Shown: positions 6,634 through 13,837 of the stretch, piece after piece
How the letters are laid out: every line of letters begins with the position of its first letter
Position numbering within the stretch: the stretch's first letter is position 1
From: Desulfotruncus arcticus DSM 17038
GTDB lineage: Bacteria; Bacillota; Desulfotomaculia; Desulfotomaculales; Desulfallaceae
Assembly: GCF_900113335.1 (NCBI RefSeq)
Contig: NZ_FOOX01000007.1
Span: 1 to 64,000 of the forward strand
Direction of reading: 5' to 3'
DNA: 64,000 bases
Translations under genes and position numbers: made by a program
The notes under the pieces: model-generated
The model's database searches: none
Told to the model about the DNA's origin: nothing
Seen by the model: the letters and a program-made list of their open reading frames with translations, nothing else

Positions 6634-6867
6634 ATGTTTAAAATAACCGACCTGACTAAGAAGGATATCATTAACGTTAAGGACGGCGCCAAATTAGGCC
6701 CGGTTAAAGACGTTCATATAAACTCGGCTGACGGCAAGGTTGTCGCCATTGTGCTTGACGGTCCAAGGAGATTTTTGGGATTAATGAGCGCCGGCAAGGA
6801 TAATGTAGTGCCCTGGGAGAAAATCAAGCTTGTTGGCAAGCATGCCGTGCTGGTGGAAGTGGACTGA
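6634..6867 (+). CDS. YlmC/YmxH-family PRC-barrel sporulation protein
   Basis: This 77-residue protein consists of a single PRC-barrel domain (LGPVKDVHINSADGKVVAIV ... VPWEKIKLVG). The YlmC/YmxH family is restricted to spore-forming Firmicutes and linked to sporulation; its molecular role is unknown. I chose ATG 6634 because GGGAGGTG precedes it; further upstream in-frame starts lack such a site. It lies alone between the phosphohexomutase and metK and ends in front of a strong palindrome. Confidence 0.85.
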   Translation: MFKITDLTKKDIINVKDGAKLGPVKDVHINSADGKVVAIVLDGPRRFLGLMSAGKDNVVPWEKIKLVGKHAVLVEVD

Positions 6868-6872
6868 TTAAT

Positions 6873-6900
6873 GTGGGGGCACGGCATGCCGTGCCCCTAC
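6873..6900. repeat. Palindromic repeat of the GTAGGGGC type (copy 1)
   Basis: Outer arms GTGGGGGC and GCCCCTAC enclose the perfect palindrome ACGGCATGCCGT. The outer arms match the copy at 8297-8326 while the inside differs. It lacks a T-run, so it is not a classical terminator, although it may protect the 3' end of the preceding mRNA. Confidence 0.7.
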
Positions 6901-6943
6901 AAGCTTGTCATATAGACGACCTGGCATAGGCGGGCATGATTTA

Positions 6944-6972
6944 TTGACAGGAAATACCGGCCTTGTTAGAAT
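6944..6972 (+). promoter_or_regulatory. Sigma-A-type promoter for metK
   Basis: TTGACA (6944-6949) and TAGAAT (6967-6972) are separated by 17 bases. The expected transcript has a leader of about 98 bases to the TTG start of metK. I looked for SAM riboswitch motifs in this leader and found none. Confidence 0.75.
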
Positions 6973-7028
6973 AAATATGGTTTATACCGGTATTAATTGG
7001 TTTTGCCAGTAAGGAGTTGCGAGGTTGT

Positions 7029-7048
7029 ATTCTGACTCCTGAATACTG
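7029..7048 (+). repeat. Heptamer array, right-arm fragment in the metK leader
   Basis: ATTCTGACTCCTGAATACT is a lone right arm of the dispersed GTCAGNA/TNCTGAC family described at 23937-24125. It lies 30 bases before the metK start, inside the leader. Confidence 0.75.
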
Positions 7049-7077
7049 TTTATTAAATTTGTAAGGAGGGCAAGTCT

Positions 7078-8271
7078 TTGGCCAAGCGCTTATTTACATC
7101 TGAGTCGGTTACCGAGGGGCACCCCGACAAGATTGCCGACCAGATTTCCGATGCCATATTGGACGAAATTATCGGGCAGGACCCCAACGCCCGGATAGCC
7201 TGTGAAACCTTTGTGACCACCGGACTGGTGTTGGTGGGGGGAGAAATAACCACTCAGTGTTATGTGGATATCCCCCGGGTGGTTCGGCAGACCATACGTG
7301 AAATCGGCTATACCAGGGCCAAGTATGGGTTTGACTGCGATACCTGTGCTGTGCTTACTTCTATAGATGAGCAATCTCCCGATATCGCGCTGGGTGTGGA
7401 CAAGGCACTGGAGGCCAAAACCGGGGAGGAAGCCGATTCTCAGATTGAAGCCATCGGCGCCGGCGACCAAGGGATGATGTTCGGCTACGCCACCAATGAA
7501 ACACCGGAGCTGATGCCCATGCCCATTTCTTTGGCCCACCGCCTGGCCAGGCACATGGCCACGGTGCGCAAAACTAAGGAGCTGCCTTTCCTGCGCCCGG
7601 ACGGCAAGGTTCAGGTTACGGTGGAATACGAGGATGGGCGGCCGGTTCGTTTGGATACCATCGTTGTTTCATCCCAGCACCATCCCCGGGTGGAACTGGA
7701 CGTAATTAGAGAAGGTATAATTGAAAAGGTGATTAAGCCGATAGTGCCCAAGGAAATGATTGATCCCGCCACCCGTTATTTCATTAATCCTACAGGACGG
7801 TTTGTAGTCGGCGGCCCCCAGGGCGACGCCGGGCTTACCGGGCGTAAGATTATTGTGGACACTTATGGCGGCATGGCCAGGCACGGCGGCGGAGCTTTTT
7901 CCGGCAAAGATCCCACCAAGGTGGACCGCTCGGCCAGCTATGCCATGCGCTATGTGGCCAAAAACATAGTAGCCGCCGGGTTGGCGGATAAGTGTGAGGT
8001 TCAGGTGGCCTATGCCATTGGCGTGGCCCGCCCGGTTTCGGTACTGGTGGACACCTTTGGTACCGGCAAGGTGAGCGAGGATAGGCTGGTGGCGATAATC
8101 AAGGAAGTGTTTGACCTGCGCCCCGCGGCAATTATCCGGGATCTGGAGCTGCGCAGGCCCATTTATAAGAACACGGCTGCATATGGCCATTTCGGCCGCC
8201 GGGACATCGCCCTCCCCTGGGAGAGCACCGACAAAGCCAAAATCCTCCGCAACCTCGTGGGGCAGGCTTAA
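7078..8271 (+). CDS. metK: S-adenosylmethionine synthetase
   Basis: MetK makes SAM from methionine and ATP. The 397-residue length is standard. Visible signatures are the N-terminal [20 protein letters not shown], the methionine/ATP loop [12 protein letters not shown] (about residues 127-138), and the glycine-rich P-loop-like [16 protein letters not shown]. It starts at TTG 7078 with AAGGAGGG six to eight bases upstream. It is transcribed alone from a clear promoter and followed by a palindromic repeat and a convergent nucleotidyltransferase gene. Confidence 0.97.
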   Translation: MAKRLFTSESVTEGHPDKIADQISDAILDEIIGQDPNARIACETFVTTGLVLVGGEITTQCYVDIPRVVRQTIREIGYTRAKYGFDCDTCAVLTSIDEQSPDIALGVDKALEAKTGEEADSQIEAIGAGDQGMMFGYATNETPELMPMPISLAHRLARHMATVRKTKELPFLRPDGKVQVTVEYEDGRPVRLDTIVVSSQHHPRVELDVIREGIIEKVIKPIVPKEMIDPATRYFINPTGRFVVGGPQGDAGLTGRKIIVDTYGGMARHGGGAFSGKDPTKVDRSASYAMRYVAKNIVAAGLADKCEVQVAYAIGVARPVSVLVDTFGTGKVSEDRLVAIIKEVFDLRPAAIIRDLELRRPIYKNTAAYGHFGRRDIALPWESTDKAKILRNLVGQA

Positions 8272-8296
8272 GAGTATTCAGCATACCTTACTCGTA

Positions 8297-8326
8297 GTAG
8301 GGGCGGACGGCCCTGTCCGCCCCTAC
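8297..8326. repeat. Palindromic repeat of the GTAGGGGC type (copy 2)
   Basis: GTAGGGGCGGAC and GTCCGCCCCTAC form a perfect 12-bp stem around GGCCCT. It lies between convergent metK and the minus-strand nucleotidyltransferase gene. A related half, GGGCGGACAGGTTCGTCCG, is at 19615-19633. No T-run follows on either strand. Confidence 0.75.
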
Positions 8327-8342
8327 CAAATACACTCTCTCC

Positions 8343-8924
8343 TTAATCTGCTCTGTCATAGGCCTTACTCTTTGTCCTGGCATTATCCAAAACATCATCG
8401 AGTTGGGCGTTTTTACCTGTTTCTTTGAGATATTCCCAGTCTACGCTATTCTGGTGCAAGGCCAAAAGCTTTGCTGCCCATAACAGATCGGCTTCGCTTT
8501 TCCAATATTTTGCCGCTGCCAGGCGATCCAGAATCAAATCCTCAATTCCAATGATATAAAGCTCCAAATCGTCAATTTCCAGTGTGACCACTTTTTCCTG
8601 GGAACCTGCCAAAATATCGTCCGGCATTTCCAGTGCCAGGTCTAATTCTTCGTGATACCAGTGCCGCTCTCCCGGACGGTTTTGGAAACCCATTTCGGCC
8701 AGCGCCGTTTTAGCCTGCTGCCGGCCATTTAAAACAATATCTATATCTTTGGTAGCATATCCACCAAGTGTGTAGAACTCGAGGGCCCGGCCTCCGACCA
8801 GAACGGGCCTGATGCCCTCCGGTTTTAAAGCTTCGGTTAAAATGGCCAGCACCAAAAGGGACTTTTTCAAAGGATCCTTTTCTTCTTTGGCGTTATCAAG
8901 CCGTAATGAAAGTTTACTATTCAT
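8343..8924 (-). CDS. AbiEii-like nucleotidyltransferase
   Basis: This 193-residue protein carries a polymerase-beta-fold motif, VGGRALEFYTLGGYATKDID, at about residues 42-61, the pattern of the DUF6036/AbiEii-type nucleotidyltransferases of type IV toxin-antitoxin systems. The GG and the DxD pair are intact. Charged helices follow (LYIIGIEDLILDRLAAAKYW), also typical. Its start overlaps the end of the upstream 65-residue gene by eight bases, so the two are translationally coupled. A toxin or related nucleotidyl-transfer role is inferred from family only. Confidence 0.75.
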   Translation of the reverse strand: MNSKLSLRLDNAKEEKDPLKKSLLVLAILTEALKPEGIRPVLVGGRALEFYTLGGYATKDIDIVLNGRQQAKTALAEMGFQNRPGERHWYHEELDLALEMPDDILAGSQEKVVTLEIDDLELYIIGIEDLILDRLAAAKYWKSEADLLWAAKLLALHQNSVDWEYLKETGKNAQLDDVLDNARTKSKAYDRAD

Positions 8925-9114
8925 TCCATCGGTACCTCCGGGGGCCTATTTTTTCAATGCGTCCGCTGGCCAGGGCTTTTTGCCAGCGAATTTTGTCCAA
9001 CATAAATAAAGTAAGGTCTTCCTCCGGATCGCGGGGTTTGTGAAAACGCCCGGACTTACGCACAGTATCTACGCTTGCGGCGTGGGTATAGATAGATAAG
9101 GACTTTTTTTTCAT
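8917..9114 (-). CDS. Small basic partner protein of the nucleotidyltransferase
   Basis: This 65-residue basic protein (MKKKSLSIYTHAASVDTVRK) is encoded directly upstream of, and overlaps by eight bases, the AbiEii-like gene. I do not recognise a family; position and size suit an antitoxin or regulatory partner. The start is doubtful. The ATG at 9114 has only a weak AAAG ahead of it, and the same frame stays open upstream for about 25 codons (ending TRKIQFDTYIKE) without an ATG, GTG or TTG, so the 5' end may be damaged or use a rare start. Confidence 0.55.
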   Translation of the reverse strand: MKKKSLSIYTHAASVDTVRKSGRFHKPRDPEEDLTLFMLDKIRWQKALASGRIEKIGPRRYRWNE

Positions 9115-9371
9115 TTCTTTGATATATGTATCGAATTGAATCTTACGCGTAAAATCATCCCCCTGGGCCGTATTTAAAGATAAGCGATAAATTAATTTTG
9201 TTTAATTTTGCCAATTAACCCCATTGTACCATGGAAGGGGTTAAGGAACAATGCTTCTAAGCTGTTGTGTCAGCAATGAAATAAACCGCCTGTTAGTTTA
9301 AGCCTGAACCTCGTTAACCATGCTTTGAGGTAGTGCATATGGTGGAAAAAAGGTTGACGGGGGAGTGGTCT
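9115..9371. other. Intergenic between divergent genes
   Basis: AACCCC (about 9217-9222) and GGGGTT (9237-9242) form a small stem. There is no terminator T-run or recognisable promoter. The frame of the 65-residue gene stays open into the left part. Confidence 0.35.
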
Positions 9372-9878
9372 ATGGCAGCGGTATGGGTCCTGGCGGGTTT
9401 GTTTGCGGGGTGGTTGGTGCTGGTGATAAGGCAGGTGTGGAAGGAGACACAGCGGAACGGCAAAAAAAGTAACGCAGGTTGTTCCCGGACAGCCGGGGCA
9501 CGGCTGGTGGCGATATTATTAAAAGACCGGGTGGGGCAGGTAGAGTGGTTTGTGCGCAGGGTGGCGGACGGGCTGGAGCGCCGGCCGGAACTGCGGGTGG
9601 TGCTGATAGATGGAGGTTCCAAAGATGGCACTACGCAGGTGCTGGAAAGACTGGCGCGGCAATTTAACCTGGGGTTCCGGCGTTTGACGGAATTTCATGC
9701 GGGATGCCCGAGGGCGGATGGCGATGCTGTTAATGAGCGCCAAATAACGTGCTGGTCGAAAAATTGCCTTGAAACCGGTCGTCGGCTGAATTATGTTAAC
9801 TTGCCGGCAGTGTGTATTGATTTGCGGGGCGCTTCAGCCAGTGAGCTGCTCAGGTATAATCTAAGGTTAGTTGGTTAG
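9372..9878 (+). CDS. Membrane-anchored protein with a glycosyltransferase-2-like motif
   Basis: Starting at ATG 9372 (GGGGGAGTGG upstream), this 168-residue protein has one N-terminal transmembrane segment (AAVWVLAGLFAGWLVLVI). A soluble part follows with VVLIDGGSKDGTTQVLERLA, which resembles the nucleotide-sugar loop (DGSxDGT) of family-2 glycosyltransferases. The protein is far too short for an active GT2 enzyme and no later GT motifs follow, so it may be a degenerate relative with another role. The C-terminal 50 residues are not recognised. It is read in the same direction as the diguanylate cyclase downstream. Confidence 0.5.
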   Translation: MAAVWVLAGLFAGWLVLVIRQVWKETQRNGKKSNAGCSRTAGARLVAILLKDRVGQVEWFVRRVADGLERRPELRVVLIDGGSKDGTTQVLERLARQFNLGFRRLTEFHAGCPRADGDAVNERQITCWSKNCLETGRRLNYVNLPAVCIDLRGASASELLRYNLRLVG

Positions 9879-9962
9879 TAACTAGTTGGTTAGTTGGTTG
9901 GGAACTAGTAACGGCAATTAAGATACTTATATACCTAACCAACTAACCAACTAATTAACTAC
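9864..9962. repeat. Convergent octamer array (GGTTAGTT / AACTAACC)
   Basis: GGTTAGTTGGTTAGTAACTA and further GTTGGTTAGTTGG copies (9864-9900) face ACCTAACCAACTAACCAACT (9933-9952). The layout of tandem short units on the left and reverse-complement units on the right matches the heptamer arrays elsewhere in the window, but with an 8-bp unit. It directly follows the stop of the preceding gene. Confidence 0.75.
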
Positions 9963-10032
9963 AAATTGTGTGGCCAGGTACGGAGGGTAACCCCTTTTTT
10001 TGTCGAATTTACAAAAATGAGGTGAAAAAAGT

Positions 10033-11724
10033 TTGCGCAAATCCAGGAGTTTTTCGCATGTCATATATACCTGGCTGGTCATTTTTTTGGGTTTATGGCT
10101 CCTGAAATATACTTTTCCCGTGCTGGATCTGGATCAGGGGGAAGAGCTGTTAATTATGGTTGCGATGGCGGTGCTGGCTGAGTGGCTGGCTGTGGTTTTT
10201 CCACAGGGCCAGCTTTCCGGTGGTTTTGCCGTAATTATGGCCACCTATCTGATTTACGGTCCGGTGGCCACGGCATGGGTTAATTGTATTGCTACCGCTG
10301 TGGGGCAGGGGGTGGCCAACCGGGGCAACCCCATGCGCACAACGCTGTTTAACGCTTTTCAATATGTGTTTGTGGTGCTGGGCGCCAATTTGCTTTACAG
10401 TGTCAGCGGTGGTTTGGCTGAGCGCAAAGTGGTTTTGGAAAACGCTGTGCCCCTGGCAGTTTTTGTTTTGGGGTATTTTGCAATCAATCAACTGATGGTT
10501 TATATTTACACTCTTCCCGCGCGCAGGGGATACCCTCTTGTTGACTGGTGGGATGCTATGCGCTGGGATGGTATTACGTACATTTGGGCTGTTCCTTTCG
10601 GCCTGTTAATGGGCCTGCTGCACGCCAAAATAGGTATTTATGGCACGGCGCTGCTATTTCTGCCGGTGCTGGCGGTGCAGTTTGTGCTCCGCTTCTATGT
10701 GCACCTGGAACTAGCCAACCGCGAGCTCAGGGTGCTATATGAGGTTGCCAGGCGGCTGGGCGGCAGTCTTAATCTCAATGAAATACTGGAACTGGTGCTG
10801 CGGGAGACCAGGAAGGTGATAAACTATCACACAGGTGTTATTTACCTTTGGTTGGAAGATAAAGGCTATTACCAGGCTGGAGCTGTATGCGGACCCCACT
10901 CAGACCTGATCGCCGGCTCTGCCGTGCGCCGGGGGGAAGGTTTCTTTGGATTGGCTGCTGAACACGGGGAAGCACAGCTGGTCTATGACACCAGGGCAGA
11001 TGTCCGCACCGCCGGGGATATTGGTCTGACCCAGGCGCACCGGGCGATGGTGGTAGTGCCTCTGCTGGCGGAAACCGAGGTGCTGGGACTGCTGGTATTG
11101 GGTGATAAACGCCCCGGCTTTTTTGAAGAAAAACATCTGCATACACTGACTATTATCGGTGGCCAGACGGCTGTGGCTATTGCCAATGCCCAACTATACC
11201 GCAAGTTGGAGCAGGCCTCGATTACCGACGGGCTGACCGGCCTGCACAATTACAGGTACTTTTACCACCGGGCGGTGATGGAATTGGAGCGGGCTGGCCG
11301 TTACGGCGAAACCTTCTCGCTGATCATGCTGGATATAGATCATTTTAAACAGGTTAATGACCGCTACGGCCACCTGGCGGGAGACACTGTGCTGAACGGG
11401 GTGGCCGGCGTTATTCGTTCCGAGGTGCGGGGTTGCGATATACCGGCCAGATATGGTGGGGAAGAGTTTGCCATTTTAATGCCCAAGACGGGCCCGGCTG
11501 AGGCCAAACATGTGGCGGAAAGAGTACGGCTGGCTGTTCGCGAAAGTATATTTGAAGAAAACGGCCAGCGCATCCAGGTGCGCATCAGCGGCGGGATTGC
11601 TACTTTTCCGGATCACGCGGGTGAAATTTCCGAGCTGGTTAAAGCTGCTGACGCCGCTCTTTATAAAGCCAAGGAATCCGGTCGCGACCGGAATGTTTTA
11701 TACGAAAAGAAAACAAGAGTGTAG
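10033..11724 (+). CDS. Membrane diguanylate cyclase (6 TM, GAF, GGDEF)
   Basis: This 563-residue protein makes cyclic di-GMP from GTP. About six transmembrane helices fill residues 10-220, a GAF domain covers about 235-390 (LNEILELVLRETRKVI ... IANAQLYRKLEQ), and a GGDEF domain the C-terminal 160. The active-site loop is YGGEEF, with the diagnostic DGLTGLHNYRYF and MLDIDHFKQVNDRYGH upstream. An RxxD inhibitory site (RGCD) lies five residues before GGEEF, so product inhibition is likely. It starts at TTG 10033 after a GGTGA site. The signal sensed by the membrane or GAF part is unknown. A c-di-GMP riboswitch lies 6 kb upstream. Confidence 0.93.
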   Translation: MRKSRSFSHVIYTWLVIFLGLWLLKYTFPVLDLDQGEELLIMVAMAVLAEWLAVVFPQGQLSGGFAVIMATYLIYGPVATAWVNCIATAVGQGVANRGNPMRTTLFNAFQYVFVVLGANLLYSVSGGLAERKVVLENAVPLAVFVLGYFAINQLMVYIYTLPARRGYPLVDWWDAMRWDGITYIWAVPFGLLMGLLHAKIGIYGTALLFLPVLAVQFVLRFYVHLELANRELRVLYEVARRLGGSLNLNEILELVLRETRKVINYHTGVIYLWLEDKGYYQAGAVCGPHSDLIAGSAVRRGEGFFGLAAEHGEAQLVYDTRADVRTAGDIGLTQAHRAMVVVPLLAETEVLGLLVLGDKRPGFFEEKHLHTLTIIGGQTAVAIANAQLYRKLEQASITDGLTGLHNYRYFYHRAVMELERAGRYGETFSLIMLDIDHFKQVNDRYGHLAGDTVLNGVAGVIRSEVRGCDIPARYGGEEFAILMPKTGPAEAKHVAERVRLAVRESIFEENGQRIQVRISGGIATFPDHAGEISELVKAADAALYKAKESGRDRNVLYEKKTRV

Positions 11725-11746
11725 AACAGCTCCAGAGGTGCATCCC

Positions 11747-12493
11747 ATGCTGAAAACTTTATTCGAGGCGGCACTGGATATTGTTTTCCCGCCCCGGCAG
11801 GTGTGCCCTATTTGTGCCGGGCATAGCCCCGGTTCTTTGTTATGCCCGGCCTGCCGAAAACGGCTGGACGATTACGCCGGGGAAATTATTTGTCCGGTTT
11901 GCGGTGCTTTTGGCGGCGCTGCCGGCGTTACTGCAGGCGGCAGCATCTGTCCGCATTGCCGCAGGGCTGGACGGGCCTTCGACCTGGCTCGCTCGGTTGG
12001 CCCGTATGAGGGACCGCTGCGGGATGCGGTGCACCGTCTTAAATACCGTGGCATTAAGGGGTTGGCCAGCCCCCTGGGCGCATTAATGGCTGATGTTGCC
12101 CGGTCTGATCCATTGCTCAGTCAAGCCCGGGCGCTGGTGCCTGTTCCCCTTTCCCCGGACCGGGAGCGCAAGCGCGGCTTCAATCAGGCCCTTTTATTGG
12201 CCAGGGAACTTGAACAGCATTTACAGGTTCCCGTGCTGGAACGGGCGGTGGTTAAAATACGGGAAACTCCTCCCCAGGCGGAACTTTCCCGGCAGGAAAG
12301 ATTGGTAAATTTAACGAATGCGTTTATTGTGCCCAACCCCGATTTGATAATGGGCAAAAAAATTACTATTATTGACGATGTATTCACCACCGGCAGCACT
12401 GTTTCCATTATTTCCCATGTTTTGCGACAAACAGGTGCGACGGTTATTATGGCCTTAACTTTTGCCGGTACGCGATTTAACGCCAATAGTTGA
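11747..12493 (+). CDS. comFC: ComF-family amidophosphoribosyltransferase-like protein
   Basis: This 248-residue protein combines an N-terminal zinc-finger region (CPICAGH, CPAC, CPVCG, CPHC) with a C-terminal phosphoribosyltransferase domain whose PRPP loop is IIDDVFTTGSTV (about residues 204-215). ComFC is needed for DNA uptake during transformation in Bacillus and has been linked to ssDNA handling. ATG 11747 is preferred because AGAGGTG lies just before it and the zinc finger follows. It starts 22 bases after the cyclase. In Bacillus comFC also lies upstream of hpf-secA, so synteny supports the call. Confidence 0.9.
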   Translation: MLKTLFEAALDIVFPPRQVCPICAGHSPGSLLCPACRKRLDDYAGEIICPVCGAFGGAAGVTAGGSICPHCRRAGRAFDLARSVGPYEGPLRDAVHRLKYRGIKGLASPLGALMADVARSDPLLSQARALVPVPLSPDRERKRGFNQALLLARELEQHLQVPVLERAVVKIRETPPQAELSRQERLVNLTNAFIVPNPDLIMGKKITIIDDVFTTGSTVSIISHVLRQTGATVIMALTFAGTRFNANS

Positions 12494-12700
12494 CAATTGA
12501 TTTGACATATAAGATTGATAATGTGACAAGGATTTACTAATATTTTAGGTAATTCACAGCCTCAACCCCTTGTATAATGGGTTATTAACAGACTTATACA
12601 CATTATCCACAGCTTTTGGCTCTGTAACCAGCGTTCAACAGCAAATTTATTCGACATAATTTGGGGGTATGGAGTTAATTTATCAGGTCCACACTCCTGA
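12494..12700. other. Intergenic upstream of the cold-shock gene
   Basis: This stretch contains TTGACA-like sequences at about 12502 and 12511, TATAAT at about 12573, two abutting DnaA boxes, and no ORF. Confidence 0.4.
12594..12611 (+). promoter_or_regulatory. Two abutting DnaA boxes
   Basis: TTATACACA (12594-12602) is directly followed by TTATCCACA (12603-12611). Both fit the TTATNCACA DnaA consensus and share orientation. They lie 18 bases downstream of a TATAAT-like -10 and about 110 bases upstream of the cold-shock promoter. There is no dnaA or dnaN gene nearby, so this is not the standard oriC. DnaA regulation or titration is an inference. Confidence 0.6.
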
Positions 12701-12703
12701 TAA

Positions 12704-12730
12704 GACTGTCAGTGGCATCTCTTGACAGTC
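12704..12730. promoter_or_regulatory. Dyad overlapping the cold-shock promoter -35
   Basis: GACTGTCA (12704-12711) and TGACAGTC (12723-12730) are perfect inverted 8-mers with 11 bases between. The right arm overlaps the -35 TTGACA, as expected of a repressor operator. The binding protein is unknown. Confidence 0.55.
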
Positions 12731-12750
12731 CCTGGGTGATGTGATAATAT
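12722..12750 (+). promoter_or_regulatory. Sigma-A-type promoter of the cold-shock gene
   Basis: TTGACA (12722-12727) and TAATAT (12745-12750) are spaced by 17 bases. The leader to the TTG start is about 44 bases. Confidence 0.75.
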
Positions 12751-12800
12751 AACTCCACGTGAGTTGTAAGACCGCGGTATTATTTTTTAGGAGGAATGTT

Positions 12801-13001
12801 TTGGTGTTAGGTAAGGTCAAGTGGTTTAGCAAGGAAAAAGGTTACGGTTTTATTGAAAGGGAGGATGGAGGCGACGTATTCGTTCATTTCTCAGCCATCC
12901 AGGAAGACGGGTTCAAGACCCTGATGGAAGGTCAGGAAGTGGAATTTGATATAGTCGAAGGCGCACGTGGCCCGCAGGCAGCCAATGTTACCAAAATATG
13001 A
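12801..13001 (+). CDS. csp: Cold-shock domain protein
   Basis: This 66-residue single OB-fold protein binds single-stranded RNA and DNA. RNP1 is KGYGFIER and RNP2 is VFVHFSAI, both intact. I start it at TTG 12801 ([16 protein letters not shown]) because AGGAGGA is placed just upstream and the family begins at this point. It is monocistronic, from a consensus promoter to a GC-rich terminator at 13018. Confidence 0.95.
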   Translation: MVLGKVKWFSKEKGYGFIEREDGGDVFVHFSAIQEDGFKTLMEGQEVEFDIVEGARGPQAANVTKI

Positions 13002-13017
13002 TTTACTGGCATAACAA

Positions 13018-13041
13018 CCCCGGCAGCAGCCGGGGTTTTAT
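13018..13041 (+). terminator. Rho-independent terminator after the cold-shock gene
   Basis: CCCCGGC and GCCGGGG form a 7-bp stem around AGCA, followed by TTTTATT. Confidence 0.9.
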
Positions 13042-13145
13042 TGATTTGTAGCAAAAAAATATCAAAATGGCAGGAATTATCTTATATTTAGGGAATAATA
13101 CTACTATTACTCACTATTACTACTCGCTCGAAAGGAGTTGGGAGT

Positions 13146-13670
13146 ATGAAGGTACTGGTCAGAGGCAGGAATGTTGATGTAACAAACGCCCTGAAAGAGT
13201 ATGTTGAAAAACGGGTGGGTAAGCTGACGAAGTATCTGGACGGCATTGAAGAGGCAACTGTTATTATGGTTGTGGAAGGCGATTCACACAAGGTTGAGGT
13301 GACCGTTCCTTTTAACGGTATGATTTTACGCGGCGAGGAAGCCACCGGTGATATGTACGGTTCAATTGATCTTGTGGTGGATAAGCTGGAAAAGCAAATT
13401 GAAAAATACAAGGGTAAAATTAATCGCAGACGGGCCCAAAACGACGTTAAAATGCCTGTGGACAATAGGCCTGCGTATGATGATGAAGGCCCCAGCGTGG
13501 TTAAAACCAAGCGTTTTGCCGTAAAACCAATGCCTGTGGAGGAAGCTGTACTGCAGATGAACCTCTTAGGCCATAGTTTTTTTGTATTCTCTAATGCGGA
13601 AACCGAACAGGTTAATGTGGTATACAAACGCAAGGACGGTAATTATGGATTAATCGAACCGGAGTTTTAA
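13146..13670 (+). CDS. hpf: Long-form ribosome hibernation-promoting factor
   Basis: This 174-residue protein has the S30AE/YfiA fold at residues 1-100 (MKVLVRGRNVDVTNALKEYV ... HKVEVTVPFNGMILRGEEA) and the C-terminal dimerisation domain at about 120-174 (VVKTKRFAVKPMPVEEAVLQ ... NVVYKRKDGNYGLIEPEF). Long HPF dimerises 70S ribosomes into inactive 100S particles in stationary phase. It starts at ATG 13146 with AAAGGAGTTGGG upstream. It sits immediately before secA, as in Bacillus. Confidence 0.97.
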   Translation: MKVLVRGRNVDVTNALKEYVEKRVGKLTKYLDGIEEATVIMVVEGDSHKVEVTVPFNGMILRGEEATGDMYGSIDLVVDKLEKQIEKYKGKINRRRAQNDVKMPVDNRPAYDDEGPSVVKTKRFAVKPMPVEEAVLQMNLLGHSFFVFSNAETEQVNVVYKRKDGNYGLIEPEF

Positions 13671-13676
13671 ACCTGA

Positions 13677-13705
13677 GCGCGTCCTGTCCCGGGACGCGCC
13701 TTTTT
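13677..13705 (+). terminator. Rho-independent terminator after hpf
   Basis: GCGCGTCC and GGACGCGC pair around TGTCCCG, followed by CTTTTTAG. Confidence 0.88.
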
Positions 13706-13716
13706 AGTCCGACCGG

Positions 13717-13788
13717 TTGCAGGGTTTTGAGCTTAATGTTAAAATGTAATATGGCATAAGTAGTGGTAAGGGAACCGAAAGGTTCCTT
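13717..13788 (+). promoter_or_regulatory. secA promoter followed by a GAAA-capped leader hairpin
   Basis: TTGCAG (13717-13722) and TAAAAT (13740-13745) have 17-base spacing. About 25 bases later the leader folds as AGGGAACC-GAAA-GGTTCCTT (13769-13788), an 8-bp stem with a GNRA tetraloop, followed by GCTTTATTT. This may be an attenuator or an mRNA-stabilising hairpin ahead of secA. Confidence 0.5.
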
Positions 13789-13837
13789 GCTTTATTTATG
13801 TGTGCGTTATACGTGCACTCTAGAAAGGTGATTTAAC

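Noticed and set aside
6973-7077. Possible SAM riboswitch in the metK leader
   Set aside because: I looked for the S-box landmarks (conserved AGA/GAGG internal loops and long P1) and saw none; the leader is short and filled by a heptamer fragment.
9372-9878. Active family-2 glycosyltransferase
   Set aside because: Only one GT2-like motif (DGGSKDGT) is present and the protein is too short, so it is called only GT2-like.
12494-12700. Replication origin (oriC) from DnaA boxes
   Set aside because: Only two boxes, no AT-rich unwinding element cluster and no dnaA/dnaN neighbours.
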